Shown here piece after piece: positions 17,749-27,212 of a DNA stretch of 64,000 nucleotides. A model generated the notes under the pieces. The model had not been told where the DNA came from. It ran no database searches and worked only from the letters and a program-made list of their open reading frames with translations. The position numbers and the translations under genes are program-made. The first letter of the stretch is position 1, and the number at the start of each line of letters is the position of its first letter. Source of the DNA: Neisseria shayeganii 871 (GTDB lineage: Bacteria; Pseudomonadota; Gammaproteobacteria; Burkholderiales; Neisseriaceae); contig NZ_JH164926.1 in NCBI RefSeq assembly GCF_000226875.1, forward strand, positions 1,944,780 through 2,008,779, in the 5' to 3' direction.

Positions 17749-18294
17749 CTAATTCGTCATGGTCGCGTACAGTTTTTTCAATTTAGCCTGCACGGACAGA
17801 TCCAATACTTGGTCACCCACTTCAACTTTAACCCCACCGATCAATTCCGGCACAATTTCCAAAGTCGCCTCTAAATTGCTGCCGAAGTGCTTTTGGCAGT
17901 CGGCCAAAACTTTAGCAAACTGACCTTCACTCATGGGGTAGGCACTATATACAATAGCTTTTTTCGTATCGTTGCGGGATAAAGCCAAATCTTGGTATTG
18001 AGCGTAAATTTCAGGTAGCACTTGCAACCGCTTTTCAACAGCCACCACCTGAACGAAATTTTGGAACTCGGCATCGTGCGTAGCCGAATTATCTGACAAA
18101 AGCGCCAATAAGCCATTTGCTTTTTGTGCCGCATCAGAATCGGACTCCTCGATCAGCAAAGCAACCTGAGGCTGCTGAACCGACCATGCCAGTTCTTTCA
18201 ATCCGCCCAACCAAGACTCGATTTGATTTTTTTCAACAGCCAGATCAAACAATGCCTTGGCATAAGGTCTGGCTACGGTTGCGAACTCAGCCAT
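17749..18294 (-). CDS. atpH: ATP synthase delta subunit
   Basis: 181 residues starting MAEFATVARPYAKALFDLAV. The six-helix N-terminal domain is followed by the C-terminal signature VPELIGGVKVEVGDQVLDLS. It links F1 to the b-subunit stator. The stop is 3 bp from the start region of atpA's upstream neighbour chain, consistent with tight operon packing. Confidence 0.96.
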   Translation of the reverse strand: MAEFATVARPYAKALFDLAVEKNQIESWLGGLKELAWSVQQPQVALLIEESDSDAAQKANGLLALLSDNSATHDAEFQNFVQVVAVEKRLQVLPEIYAQYQDLALSRNDTKKAIVYSAYPMSEGQFAKVLADCQKHFGSNLEATLEIVPELIGGVKVEVGDQVLDLSVQAKLKKLYATMTN

Positions 18295-18297
18295 AAA

Positions 18298-18768
18298 TTA
18301 CAGCTCCTGTTTCAGCATGCCTAACATTTGCGCATGTTTTTCAGCATTCACTTCGCTACGCAAAATTTGCTCGGCACCTTTCACGGCTAAAGCAGCCACC
18401 TGTTCACGCAATGCTTCTCGTGCGCGATTGGTTTCTTGTTCAACATCTGCTTTGGCCTGAGCGGTAATACGGGCAGCTTCCGAAGAGGCCTGTACTTTTG
18501 CCTCTTCTACTATTTGTGCTGCACGTTTTTCTGCATTAGCCACCATTTCGGTAACTTGGTTACGACCTTCGGCTAAGAGTTCTGCAACCCGCTTCTCAGC
18601 TTGCTCGAAATCGCTCTTGCCACGCTCGGCAGCAGCCAAGCCTTCAGCGATTTTACCGGCTCGCTCATCAAGCGCTTTCGCAATCGGCGGCCATACGAAA
18701 CGCATGGTAAACCAAACCAATATAGCGAAAACAATGATTTGGACGATTAACGTTGCATTAATATTCAC
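18298..18768 (-). CDS. atpF: ATP synthase b subunit
   Basis: 156 residues. One N-terminal transmembrane helix (about 5-26, ATLIVQIIVFAILVWFTMRF) is followed by a long charged coiled coil, dominated by Ala/Glu/Lys/Arg, that runs to the C terminus. This is the peripheral stator stalk. It lies 3 bp upstream of atpH. Confidence 0.97.
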   Translation of the reverse strand: MNINATLIVQIIVFAILVWFTMRFVWPPIAKALDERAGKIAEGLAAAERGKSDFEQAEKRVAELLAEGRNQVTEMVANAEKRAAQIVEEAKVQASSEAARITAQAKADVEQETNRAREALREQVAALAVKGAEQILRSEVNAEKHAQMLGMLKQEL

Positions 18769-18825
18769 TTTACTTAACCTTCGTATTAGGGTTAATCAAC
18801 AAACATTGACAAAGTTTGTGTGCGA

Positions 18826-19062
18826 TTAGCCTGCGAAAGGATTAACGAAGGCAAACAGCAGAGCGATGGCAACGCCGATCAGGAAGGCAGCGTCAATCAA
18901 ACCAGCAATCAGGAACAACTTGGTTTGCAGCGGGCCAATCAATTCAGGTTGGCGAGCAGAAGATTCCAAATATTTAGAACCCACCATGGCGATACCGATA
19001 GAGGCACCCAAAGCGCCCAAAGCAACAATCAAACCACAAGCGATAGCGATTAAACCACCCAT
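18826..19062 (-). CDS. atpE: ATP synthase c subunit
   Basis: 78 residues forming a two-helix hairpin with the polar loop SARQPEL. The ion-binding carboxylate is the Asp in AGLIDAAFLIG (about residue 56), consistent with a proton-coupled ring. The Gly-rich first helix (ALGALGASIGIAM) is typical of c subunits. Confidence 0.97.
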   Translation of the reverse strand: MGGLIAIACGLIVALGALGASIGIAMVGSKYLESSARQPELIGPLQTKLFLIAGLIDAAFLIGVAIALLFAFVNPFAG

Positions 19063-19111
19063 TTCAAACTCCTTAAAAAAACAAGGTTAAAGAAAATTAC
19101 AGCAAAAAATT

Positions 19112-19981
19112 TTAGTGTGCATCATGCGCTTGGCCGATGTAAACAAAAGCCAAAGCCATGAAAATAAATGCCTGCAAAGTGATCACCAAGATATGGAAAA
19201 TCGCCCAGATGACACCAGCCAGAATATGGAACAGCACCATAATCGGATCCATCAAACTGAAACTTTCCCCAGGCAGGGCCCAAGCGCCGCCCAACAAGGC
19301 AATCAGCAAGAACACCAACTCACCGGCATACATATTACCGAACAACCGCATGCCGTGCGACACGGTTTTAGACAAAAACTCGACAATATTCAGAATAAAA
19401 TTCGCCGGCGCCAACATCGGGCCAAACGGGGCGGTAAACATTTCATGCATCCAACCGCCGAAGCCTTTGATTTTGACATTGTAGAATAAGCAGACCAACA
19501 ACACACCGATTGCCAAGGCCAATGTGGTATTCAAATCGGCAGTCGGCACCACGCGCAAGAGAGCATGATGATCACCGGTCACGCCCTGCCACAGCCAAGG
19601 CAGCAAATCCACCGGCAGCAAGTCCATGGCATTCATCAGGAAAATCCACACAAACAAAGTCAAACCCAAAGGGGCAACCACTTTGCGGGACTGCTCGTTG
19701 TGAATGATGCCTTTGCACATATCATCCACAAACTCATACAGAATCTCAATCGCAGCCTGGAAACGGCCAGGCACGCCGGCCGTCGCACGCTTAGCCCCCA
19801 TCCACAACACAAATGAGCCTACCACGCCCAGCAGCACGGCAAAAAATATTGCGTCGATATTGATAAATGAGAAATCAGCAATATTTTTCAGGCCCTGCCC
19901 TTGGGTAACGTCCGACAAACTGGTCAAGCTTTGCAGGTGGTGCTTGATATAGTCGGCAGCGGTTATATTTTCACTTGCCAT
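19112..19981 (-). CDS. atpB: ATP synthase a subunit
   Basis: 289 residues with five or six transmembrane helices. The essential Arg lies in SHGMRLFGNMYAGEL (about residue 215), facing the c ring. The C-terminal helix carries LVITLQAFIFMALAFVYIGQ. Its start overlaps the 3' end of atpI by 11 bp. Confidence 0.97.
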   Translation of the reverse strand: MASENITAADYIKHHLQSLTSLSDVTQGQGLKNIADFSFINIDAIFFAVLLGVVGSFVLWMGAKRATAGVPGRFQAAIEILYEFVDDMCKGIIHNEQSRKVVAPLGLTLFVWIFLMNAMDLLPVDLLPWLWQGVTGDHHALLRVVPTADLNTTLALAIGVLLVCLFYNVKIKGFGGWMHEMFTAPFGPMLAPANFILNIVEFLSKTVSHGMRLFGNMYAGELVFLLIALLGGAWALPGESFSLMDPIMVLFHILAGVIWAIFHILVITLQAFIFMALAFVYIGQAHDAH

Positions 19982-20324
19982 TTCTTTGCACTTTCCAAGA
20001 TATCAAAAAAACCAAATGACTGACCGCAACCAATCCCGCAAAAAACGGAATAAAAACAATCTGCTGATGCCAAAAATAAAACAGCAGCAGCATAATGATC
20101 AAAGCCAGTACTATTTTTAAACCCTCTCCGATCAAGAAACCGACACCCGCCAAGAGCGGAAACGGTCTAAGAACGCTTAAAATCAGCACCGTAAAAATCG
20201 TAGGAATGATATAGGCCAAGCCGCCCATCACGGCAGACACAGCAAATTGCTGCCCGCCCCAAAACCAAGCAACAGCGGCAACAAGCAGCATAAACACAAA
20301 CTGCAGACAGACGGTTACCGCCAT
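19971..20324 (-). CDS. atpI: ATP synthase subunit I
   Basis: The ATG with GAGG upstream gives 117 residues starting MAVTVCLQFVFML; a TTG seven codons earlier is possible. There are four hydrophobic helices (about 2-20, 22-45, 55-80, 88-105). AtpI proteins assist c-ring assembly and Mg uptake in some species but are not part of the final enzyme. It is the first gene of the operon and overlaps atpB. Confidence 0.88.
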   Translation of the reverse strand: MAVTVCLQFVFMLLVAAVAWFWGGQQFAVSAVMGGLAYIIPTIFTVLILSVLRPFPLLAGVGFLIGEGLKIVLALIIMLLLFYFWHQQIVFIPFFAGLVAVSHLVFLISWKVQRNGK

Positions 20325-20359
20325 TGCGCAAACCTCAAAGGGCAAAATTGAGCCGCGCT

Positions 20360-20388
20360 AATATAATCAAGTCGCCGTCCATCGTCAA
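20360..20388 (-). promoter_or_regulatory. Sigma-70 promoter of the atp operon
   Basis: On the minus strand, TTGACG (20383-20388), a 17-bp spacer and TATATT (20360-20365), placed 36 bp upstream of the atpI start. It is the best match in the gap between parB and atpI. Confidence 0.75.
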
Positions 20389-20491
20389 GGCGAAGCGTTA
20401 AGCTTTGTCAAAAATAAAACCAAACCATTATTTTATCTATATATTCGCAAACCCGATTTATTAAGATACACACAGGCTACCTGAAAGCCCT

Positions 20492-21355
20492 TTAATCCGG
20501 GAGCTCCACACCCAAACGCTTCATCAGAGCGGCAAATGTTTCAGGATTATCGAAATGCAACACCACTTTGCCCTTGCGATTGTTGCCGGTTTGCACTTCC
20601 GCATTCACCCCCAACGCCTCAGTGAGCACTTCGTTCAAACGGCGGATATCGGGATTCACGGTTTTGGGCTTTTCCGTTTTTTTCTCCTGCTGCGCCAACT
20701 GGCTGCGGCGTTCCACTTCGCGCACCGACCAGCCGTTTTTCACCGCCTTCCGCGCCAACTCCAACTGTTCCACCACCGGCAGCGGCAGCAAAGCCCGTGC
20801 ATGGCCCATTTCCAAATGACGGCTATAGAGCAAATCCTGCACCGGCTCCGGCAAAGCCAACAGGCGCAGGCTGTTGGACACCGCACTGCGGCTGCGCCCC
20901 ACGGCCTTGGCCACGGTTTCGTGAGTCAAGCCGAACTCATCCACCAAGCGTTTCAAGCCCTGCGCTTCTTCAATCGGATTCAGGTTTTCGCGCTGGATGT
21001 TTTCAATCAAACCCATTGCCAGCGCGGCTTCGTCGCTGATGTTTTTCACCACCACCGGAATTTCGCTCAAGCCGGCCAACTGGCTGGCGCGCCAACGCCG
21101 TTCACCCGCAATCAGTTCGTACTGCGACAGGCCGTGTTCGCGCACAATCACCGGCTGGATAATGCCCTGCGCACGGATGGACTCGGCCAACTCCTGCAAG
21201 CTTTCGTCGTCCATTTGCGAGCGCGGCTGATAACGGCCCGGCTTAATGTCGTCCACCGCCACCGTGGTCAAACGGTCGCCCGCCGCATCTTCAATCGTGC
21301 CGGCCAGCAAAGAATCTAAACCGCGGCCGCCGAGGCCGCCTTTGGGTTTTGCCAT
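20492..21355 (-). CDS. parB: Chromosome-partitioning protein ParB
   Basis: The start MAKPKGGLGGRGLDSLLAG gives 287 residues, the usual ParB length; the longer frame upstream is probably not translated. The ParB/Srx CTPase domain (about 35-125) has GRYQPRSQMDDESLQELAESI and GERRWRASQLAG. The helix-turn-helix follows (about 135-200, VAKAVGRSRSAVSNSLRLL), and a C-terminal dimer domain ends the protein. It should bind parS and load SMC. No parA is next to it in this window. It lies upstream of the atp promoter. Confidence 0.95.
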   Translation of the reverse strand: MAKPKGGLGGRGLDSLLAGTIEDAAGDRLTTVAVDDIKPGRYQPRSQMDDESLQELAESIRAQGIIQPVIVREHGLSQYELIAGERRWRASQLAGLSEIPVVVKNISDEAALAMGLIENIQRENLNPIEEAQGLKRLVDEFGLTHETVAKAVGRSRSAVSNSLRLLALPEPVQDLLYSRHLEMGHARALLPLPVVEQLELARKAVKNGWSVREVERRSQLAQQEKKTEKPKTVNPDIRRLNEVLTEALGVNAEVQTGNNRKGKVVLHFDNPETFAALMKRLGVELPD

Positions 21356-21519
21356 ATCACTGCTTTCTGTCTGACTACCGAAGCCCAGGCTCTGCAAAAC
21401 AGCAGACCACAGCTCCCAATAATTGCTCAATGCGCTCATGAGGATCCGCTTTCGGATAAGAGCCGAACCATAAACGGCCGCCATTTTAGCCCATAATCGG
21501 CAGGCTGACGACCAAGCAA

Positions 21520-21560
21520 CAGGCTACCTGAAAGCCCTCCGACTGCTTTCAGGTAGCCTG
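21520..21560 (-). terminator. Inverted DUS pair after rsmE
   Basis: Two 15-nt arms (21520-21534 and 21546-21560) containing DUS copies, 10 bp past the rsmE stop. Confidence 0.7.
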
Positions 21561-21570
21561 TTGGCCACCG

Positions 21571-22290
21571 TTAAAAATCGCCCCACAAAGTCTGCATCGC
21601 CGCCAACGCCGCCAACGAGGCCGTCTCCGTGCGCAGGATGCGCCGCCCCAGCAACACCGCTTGAAAACCGTGCTGCAAGGCCAGCTTTTCTTCTTTCTCG
21701 CTCAAACCGCCCTCGGGTCCCACCAGCAGCACGACCCGCTTTGGCGGCGGCAAATCGGCCAAGCGGCCGGCCCGATGCGGGCTCATCAGCAGACGAAGCC
21801 CTTCTTCAGGCAGCGCAGCGAAAGCCTGCGCCAAACTGCCCAGCGGGGCCACTTCCGGCACCTGATTACGCCCGCACTGCTCGCAAGCGGCAACCACAAT
21901 CTCCTGCCAACGCTGCACCTTTTTTTCCGCCCGCTCGCCCTGCAAGCGCACCGTGGCGCGCTCCGTCAGCACCGGCACAATACGGCTGACGCCCAACTCG
22001 GTGCTTTTCTGCAGCGTAAAGTCCATGCGCTCGGCGGCCGACACCGCCTGCACCAGCACCACTTCCAAAGGCGATTCGCGCGACTGTGCCGATACCGCCA
22101 GCACGGTTGCCGCAACCTGTTTGCGGCCGATGTCGGCCAACACCGCCCGGGCGCACACGCCGCGGCCGTCGAACAACTCCACCTCATCGCCCGCCCGCAG
22201 GCGCAACACCTGCACATGACGGCACACATTCTCGGGCAGCATCACAGTTTCGCCGACAGCAAACGCTTGCGGCACATAAAAACGCGGCAT
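21571..22290 (-). CDS. rsmE: 16S rRNA (uracil-1498-N3)-methyltransferase
   Basis: 239 residues. The N-terminal PUA-like domain (about 1-70) begins MPRFYVPQAF. The SPOUT knot domain carries ERMDFTLQKSTELGVSRIVP, LLVGPEGGLSEKE and LGRRILRTETA, the three family motifs. It methylates N3 of U1498 in helix 44 of 16S rRNA with S-adenosylmethionine. It is divergent from the IMPase-family gene, with only 18 bp between the starts. Confidence 0.95.
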   Translation of the reverse strand: MPRFYVPQAFAVGETVMLPENVCRHVQVLRLRAGDEVELFDGRGVCARAVLADIGRKQVAATVLAVSAQSRESPLEVVLVQAVSAAERMDFTLQKSTELGVSRIVPVLTERATVRLQGERAEKKVQRWQEIVVAACEQCGRNQVPEVAPLGSLAQAFAALPEEGLRLLMSPHRAGRLADLPPPKRVVLLVGPEGGLSEKEEKLALQHGFQAVLLGRRILRTETASLAALAAMQTLWGDF

Positions 22291-22308
22291 TTGGTATTTA
22301 GGTAAAAA

Positions 22309-23145
22309 ATGGTTACTATCGCGTTTTATCAGAAAATCCGCACAAAAGGAAAGAATTTGTTACCCGATCTGATGGCCTTGGTCCGAGAAGTGGCCCAAAC
22401 CGAAGTGATGCCCCGTTTCCTGCAGGCGGCCGTCAGCAAAAAAAGCGACGGCTCGCAGCTGACCGAAGCGGACTTAGGCGCACAAGCCATGTTTGCCGCC
22501 CGCCTGCCGCAGATCATCAACTGCCCGATGCTGGGCGAAGAAATGGAAACGCCCGAACAGCTCGAATTGTGGCAACACTCCGAACACGGCCTGTGGGTGG
22601 TCGATCCCATAGACGGTACCAACAACTTCATCAACGGTCTGCCGCACTTCGCCCTCTCCGTGGCTTATATCCGCGCCGGCCTGCCGCAAGCCGGCGTCAT
22701 CTACCAGCCCGTTACCCAAGAAATGTTTTACGCCACCCGCAACGGCGGCGCTTTTCTCAACGGCCAACGGCTGCCCTTGCGCAGCGTGCCGAAAAACCTC
22801 AGCGACGCCATCGCCGGCGTCGAAGTGAAATATTTGCGCTCCGGCAAACTCTCCAGCCGCATGCAAACCCTGGCTCCCTGCGGCTCCCAGCGCAGCATGG
22901 GCTGTAGCACCCTAGACTGGTGCTACCTGGCCGCCGGCCGCTACGACGTTTACGTGCACGGCGGCCAAAAACTGTGGGACTACGCCGCCGGCGCCCTGAT
23001 TTACGAAGAAGCAGGCGGCCAGCTGGCCACCCTTGAAGGCGACGCCTTCTGGAGCGGCGAACACGTTTTCAAACGCTCCGTGATTGCCGGCCTGCAGCCC
23101 GCTCTGTTTGAGCGCTGGCTGAAATGGATACGCGCCAACCAATAA
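22309..23145 (+). CDS. Inositol monophosphatase family protein
   Basis: 278 residues if the ATG at 22309 is used. A TTG at 22357 with AAAGGA upstream would give 262 residues and leave room for a promoter. Metal and phosphate motifs of the IMPase fold are present: GEEME, WVVDPIDGTNNFINGLPHF and LWDYAAGALIYEEAGG. Substrates of this family include inositol phosphates, PAP and histidinol phosphate, and sequence alone does not decide. The divergent partner is rsmE. Confidence 0.87.
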   Translation: MVTIAFYQKIRTKGKNLLPDLMALVREVAQTEVMPRFLQAAVSKKSDGSQLTEADLGAQAMFAARLPQIINCPMLGEEMETPEQLELWQHSEHGLWVVDPIDGTNNFINGLPHFALSVAYIRAGLPQAGVIYQPVTQEMFYATRNGGAFLNGQRLPLRSVPKNLSDAIAGVEVKYLRSGKLSSRMQTLAPCGSQRSMGCSTLDWCYLAAGRYDVYVHGGQKLWDYAAGALIYEEAGGQLATLEGDAFWSGEHVFKRSVIAGLQPALFERWLKWIRANQ

Positions 23146-23258
23146 TCTTCCCTTTTCAGGTAGCCTTTCCGCTGCTGCTTCTCCAAAAAGCACGCCATCC
23201 GGCTGCCTGCTTCCTTTCCCCATCCCATTCTTGATCAGATTAAAGGCTACCTGAAACC

Positions 23259-23717
23259 ATGCGAGCCGTGATTCAAAAAGTCAGCTATGCCAACGTGGCC
23301 GCCGCAACCCAGGCCGACCACCCCTTCAGCCAAATCGAACACGGCCTGTGCGTGCTGCTCGGCGTCACCCACAACGACACCGAAACCGACGCCCGCTACA
23401 TCGCCGACAAAACCGCCGGCCTGCGCATTTTCGAAGACGGCGACGGCAAGCTCAACCTTTCGGTCAAAGACACCGGCGGCAGCGTACTGCTGGTTTCCCA
23501 GTTCACCCTCTACGGCGACGCCCGCAACGGCCGCCGCCCCTCCTTCACCGAAGCGGCCAAACCCGAACAGGCCGAAGCCCTCTACCGCCGCACCGCCGAG
23601 CTGCTCCGCGCCCACGGCCTCACCGTGGCCGAAGGCCGCTTCCGCACCCACATGCTCGTAAGCCTGTGCAACGACGGCCCGGTCACCATATTGCTGGATT
23701 CGCAAAAACAGTTTTGA
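23259..23717 (+). CDS. dtd: D-aminoacyl-tRNA deacylase
   Basis: 152 residues, beginning MRAVIQKVSYANV. Both active-site motifs are visible: SQFTLYGDA (about 78-86) and the Gly-cisPro motif NDGPVTILL near the C terminus. It removes D-amino acids, and glycine from mischarged tRNAs. DUS copies lie on both sides (23152 and 23246), the second running up to the start codon. Confidence 0.95.
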   Translation: MRAVIQKVSYANVAAATQADHPFSQIEHGLCVLLGVTHNDTETDARYIADKTAGLRIFEDGDGKLNLSVKDTGGSVLLVSQFTLYGDARNGRRPSFTEAAKPEQAEALYRRTAELLRAHGLTVAEGRFRTHMLVSLCNDGPVTILLDSQKQF

Positions 23718-23742
23718 CCTACCCCACTCTGCCGCCCAGGCT

Positions 23743-23925
23743 GAGACCTTTGCAAAACCCCATCTGCGGCGCATTTCTGCGTTGCGCGTTTATGCCCTAT
23801 GGGTACTGCTCGCTCGCTTGCCTATCTATATGATATGTCTGTCCCACGGGGATTCCTGGCGTTCACACTCGCTGTGCTGCTACGCCTTGAACTGCATCCA
23901 CATCTGGAGGTTTTGCAACGGTCTC
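23743..23925 (-). repeat. MITE-like TIR element, copy 4 (183 bp)
   Basis: Complete element in the same orientation as copy 3, with one mismatch in the right end (GCAACGGTCTC). AGGCT flanks it on both sides. It abuts an inverted DUS pair (23928-23962) before mnmA. Confidence 0.75.
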
Positions 23926-24033
23926 AGGCTACCTGAAAGCGCTCTCCGCATTTTCAGGTAGCCCACTCTAAACAAAATCGGCAGCCCGTGCCGCACTGTG
24001 GCACAATCTGCCTTCCTCACAGAAGCCACGCCC

Positions 24034-25128
24034 ATGCACACTTTGAAACAGAACATCATCGTCGGCCTCTCCGGCGGCGTCGATTCTTCCGTTACCGCCT
24101 ATCTGCTCAAGCAGGCGGGTCATCACGTGCGCGGCATCTTCATGCAAAACTGGGAAGACGACGACAACGACGAATACTGCAGCATCAAGCAAGATTCGCT
24201 CGACGCCATTGCCGTGGCCGACCTCTTGGGCATCGACATCGACATCGTCAACTTCGCCGCCCAATACAAAGACAACGTCTTCGCCTACTTCCTGCGCGAA
24301 TACCAGGCCGGCCGCACGCCCAACCCCGACGTGCTGTGCAATGCCGAAATCAAATTCAAATGCTTTTTGGAATACGCCATCGCCCAAGGCGCCGACGTCA
24401 TCGCCACCGGCCACTACGCCCGTAAAGAAGAGCACAACGGCCTGCACTGCCTGCTCAAAGGCCGCGACAACAACAAAGACCAGAGCTACTTCCTCTACCG
24501 CCTGCAGCCGCACCAGCTCGAACGCGCCATTTTTCCGCTCGGCGACTTGGAAAAACCCGAAGTCCGCCGCCTCGCCGCCGAAGCCAAACTGCCCACCGCC
24601 GCCAAAAAAGACAGCACCGGCATCTGCTTCATCGGCGAACGCCCCTTCCGCGAATTCCTGCAGCAGTACCTGCCCACCAACCCCGGCGACATGGTTACCC
24701 CCGAAGGTAAAACCGTCGGCCAACACATGGGGCTGATGTATTACACCATCGGCCAGCGAAAAGGCTTGGGCATCGGCGGCCAAGGCGAGCCGTGGTTTGT
24801 CTGCGGCAAAGACTTGGGGCAAAACCGCCTGATCGTGGTACAGGGCCACGACCACCCCCTGCTGTTTTCGCGCCGCCTGAGCATGAACGACCTCAGCTTC
24901 ACCCTGCCCGAACCGCCTCCGGCCGGGCGCTACCGCTGTAAAACCCGTTACCGCATGGCCGACACCGATTGCGAACTGGTTTACACCGGCAACGGCGAAG
25001 CCGAACTGCATTTCGACCAAGCACAATGGGCGGTTACCCCCGGCCAGTCTGCCGTGCTCTACGACGGCGACCTCTGCCTGGGCGGCGGCGTCATCACCGC
25101 CACCGACCAAGACATCATCCGTCTGTAA
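24034..25128 (+). CDS. mnmA: tRNA-specific 2-thiouridylase MnmA
   Basis: The ATG at 24034 gives 364 residues, the family length. The PP-loop GLSGGVDSSV binds ATP (about 11-20). The catalytic Cys are in NPDVLCNAEIKF (about residue 103) and STGICFIGER (about residue 200). The DDDNDEYCS segment matches the family tRNA-contacting region. It thiolates U34 of Lys, Glu and Gln tRNAs, two copies of tRNA-Lys(TTT) being in this window. An inverted DUS terminator follows. Confidence 0.96.
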   Translation: MHTLKQNIIVGLSGGVDSSVTAYLLKQAGHHVRGIFMQNWEDDDNDEYCSIKQDSLDAIAVADLLGIDIDIVNFAAQYKDNVFAYFLREYQAGRTPNPDVLCNAEIKFKCFLEYAIAQGADVIATGHYARKEEHNGLHCLLKGRDNNKDQSYFLYRLQPHQLERAIFPLGDLEKPEVRRLAAEAKLPTAAKKDSTGICFIGERPFREFLQQYLPTNPGDMVTPEGKTVGQHMGLMYYTIGQRKGLGIGGQGEPWFVCGKDLGQNRLIVVQGHDHPLLFSRRLSMNDLSFTLPEPPPAGRYRCKTRYRMADTDCELVYTGNGEAELHFDQAQWAVTPGQSAVLYDGDLCLGGGVITATDQDIIRL

Positions 25129-25152
25129 GCCGCAGACACCCCAATCAACACA

Positions 25153-25179
25153 GGCTACCTGAAAGCCTTTCAGGTAGCC
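25153..25179 (+). terminator. Inverted DUS pair between mnmA and fadD
   Basis: A 13-bp stem with a one-base centre formed by two DUS copies, 25 bp after mnmA and 20 bp before the fadD start. Confidence 0.7.
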
Positions 25180-25199
25180 CGCACACAAAGGAGACACAC

Positions 25200-26864
25200 A
25201 TGGAAAAAATCTGGCTGCAAAGTTACCCCGAAGGCGTGCGCCCCGAAATCGACGTGCGCCAATACGAATCCATCAGCGCGGTGTTCCGCGAAACCGTGAA
25301 CCAGCACGGCAACAAGCCCGGCTTCACCAATATGGGCGTGGTGCAAACCTATGCCGAAACCGCCAAGCTGGCCGACCAATTCGCCTCCTATCTGCAAAAC
25401 GTGCTGAAGCTGCAAAAAGGCGACCGCGTGGCCGTGATGATGCCCAACGTCTTGCAATACCCCGTGGCCGTGTTCGGCATCTTGCAAGCCGGCGGCGTGG
25501 TGGTCAACGTCAACCCGCTCTACACCCCGCGCGAACTCGAACACCAGCTCAACGACAGCGGCGCCACCACCATTGTGGTCTTGGAAAACTTCGCCAATAC
25601 CTTGGAATTGGTACTGCGCCGCACGCCGGTGAAAAACGTCATCATCGCCTCCCTCGGCGACCTGCTGGGCGGCTTCAAAGGCATGCTGGTGAATTTCGTG
25701 GTGCGCAAAATCAAAAAAATGGTACCCAACTACCACCTGCCGCAAGCCGTCGGCTTCAAAGACGCCCTGCAGAAAGGCGCCGCCCACCCCTTCCGCGAAG
25801 TGCCGCTCACCCTGGAAGACCCGGCCTTCCTGCAATACACCGGCGGCACCACCGGCGTCGCCAAAGGCGCGGTGCTTTCCCACGGCAATATTTGCGCCAA
25901 TATGCTGCAAGCCGGCGAGTGGATTAAGTCTAAACTGCAAGGCGGAGAAGAAGTCATCGTCACCGCCCTGCCCCTCTACCACATCTTCTCGCTGACGGTG
26001 AACCTGATGATTTTCACCCGCATCGGCGCGCAGAACATTCTCATCACCAACCCGCGCGACATCCCCGGCTTCGTGAAAGAGCTGAAAAAATACCGCGTCA
26101 CCGTTTTCCCCGCCGTGAACACCCTGTTCAACGCCCTGCTGCACAACGAAGAGTTCAAAACCCTCGATTTCTCCAGCTGGAAAATCTGCCTCGGCGGCGG
26201 CATGGCAGTGCAAAAAGCCGTGGCCGACAAATGGAAAGCGCTCACCGGCCAGCCGATTGTGGAAGCCTACGGCCTCACCGAAACCAGCCCCGGCGCCTGC
26301 GTCAACCCGCTCACCATCACCGACTACACCGGCACCATCGGCCTGCCGATCTCCAACACCGAAGTCGAAATCCGCGATGCCGACAACAAGGCCCTGCCGG
26401 TGGGCGAAACCGGCGAATTGTGGATCAAAGGCCCGCAAGTGATGCAAGGTTATTGGAACCGCCCCGAAGAAACCGCCAAGGTGCTGGACGAGCGCGGCTT
26501 CCTCGCCACCGGCGATATCGCGGTGATGAACGAAAAAGGCTACATCAAGCTGGTTGACCGCAAAAAAGACATGATTGTGGTGTCCGGCTTCAATGTTTAC
26601 CCCAACGAAGTGGAAGACGTGGTGGCGCAACACCCTGGCGTGCTGGAAGTGGCCTGCGTGGGCGTGAGCAGCGACAAAACCGGCGAAGCGCTGAAGCTGT
26701 TTGTGGTGAAAAAAGATGAGAATCTGACTGCCGAAGAGCTGATTGCCTTCTGCCGCAAAGAGCTGACCGCCTACAAAGTGCCCAAAGACATCGAATTCCG
26801 CAAAGAATTGCCCAAGTCGAACGTGGGCAAAATCCTGCGCCGCGAGCTGCGCGAGGAAAGTTAA
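25200..26864 (+). CDS. fadD: Long-chain acyl-CoA synthetase
   Basis: The ATG behind AAAGGAG gives 554 residues starting MEKIWLQSYPEGVRPEID. The AMP-binding motif YTGGTTGVAKGA (about 215) and the adenylation motifs VEAYGLTETSPGAC and GYWNRPEETAKV are present, then the C-terminal hinge DRKKDMIVVSGFNVYPNEVE and the catalytic Lys in PKSNVGKILRR. It activates fatty acids to acyl-CoA. The longer frame upstream runs through mnmA and the DUS terminator and is spurious. Confidence 0.94.
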   Translation: MEKIWLQSYPEGVRPEIDVRQYESISAVFRETVNQHGNKPGFTNMGVVQTYAETAKLADQFASYLQNVLKLQKGDRVAVMMPNVLQYPVAVFGILQAGGVVVNVNPLYTPRELEHQLNDSGATTIVVLENFANTLELVLRRTPVKNVIIASLGDLLGGFKGMLVNFVVRKIKKMVPNYHLPQAVGFKDALQKGAAHPFREVPLTLEDPAFLQYTGGTTGVAKGAVLSHGNICANMLQAGEWIKSKLQGGEEVIVTALPLYHIFSLTVNLMIFTRIGAQNILITNPRDIPGFVKELKKYRVTVFPAVNTLFNALLHNEEFKTLDFSSWKICLGGGMAVQKAVADKWKALTGQPIVEAYGLTETSPGACVNPLTITDYTGTIGLPISNTEVEIRDADNKALPVGETGELWIKGPQVMQGYWNRPEETAKVLDERGFLATGDIAVMNEKGYIKLVDRKKDMIVVSGFNVYPNEVEDVVAQHPGVLEVACVGVSSDKTGEALKLFVVKKDENLTAEELIAFCRKELTAYKVPKDIEFRKELPKSNVGKILRRELREES

Positions 26865-26885
26865 ATCCGAATGTTCCGGCCAAGC

Positions 26886-26920
26886 AAAAGGCTACCTGAA
26901 ATCTTTTCAGGTAGCCTTTT
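26886..26920 (+). terminator. Tight inverted DUS pair after fadD
   Basis: Arms 26886-26901 and 26905-26920 form a 16-bp stem ending in TTTT on the plus strand. Confidence 0.8.
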
Positions 26921-27212
26921 GTGATTGGGTGACGGCCTAAAGACCTATTCAAAGTATCCGTTACGGCGATATTTTAAGTTTGCCAATCCACTTCGCTACG
27001 CGCGCAAAAAGCGACGCCTGCCGCCTTAAGGCTGACAAGGTATCCAAGCTTGTGCGCATTGCCGGCTGAGATACGCGGTTTGTACCGCGAAAAACCGCTT
27101 CACCCACCAACACCGCTGCACGGTCAATAACCCTCAGAGGCGTTGGGAAAATCCATCGCAAGCCGCTCTCTCGGGCGCGTCCGAATTGGGCAGCAAATGC
27201 CGGACTGGATGC
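26921..27212. other. Gene-poor gap between fadD and pirin gene
   Basis: The only open frame is a minus-strand 66-codon one (27161-26961). It has no clear ribosome site and a hydrophilic Arg-rich product. I do not recognise it and would not call it a gene. No tRNA, repeat or hairpin of note. Confidence 0.4.

Noticed and set aside
25170..26633. 487-codon open frame antisense to fadD
   Set aside because: Shadow of the adenylate-forming enzyme; no start signal and no domain.
26961..27161. 66-codon minus-strand frame between fadD and the pirin gene
   Set aside because: No ribosome site or family match; composition fits noncoding DNA.
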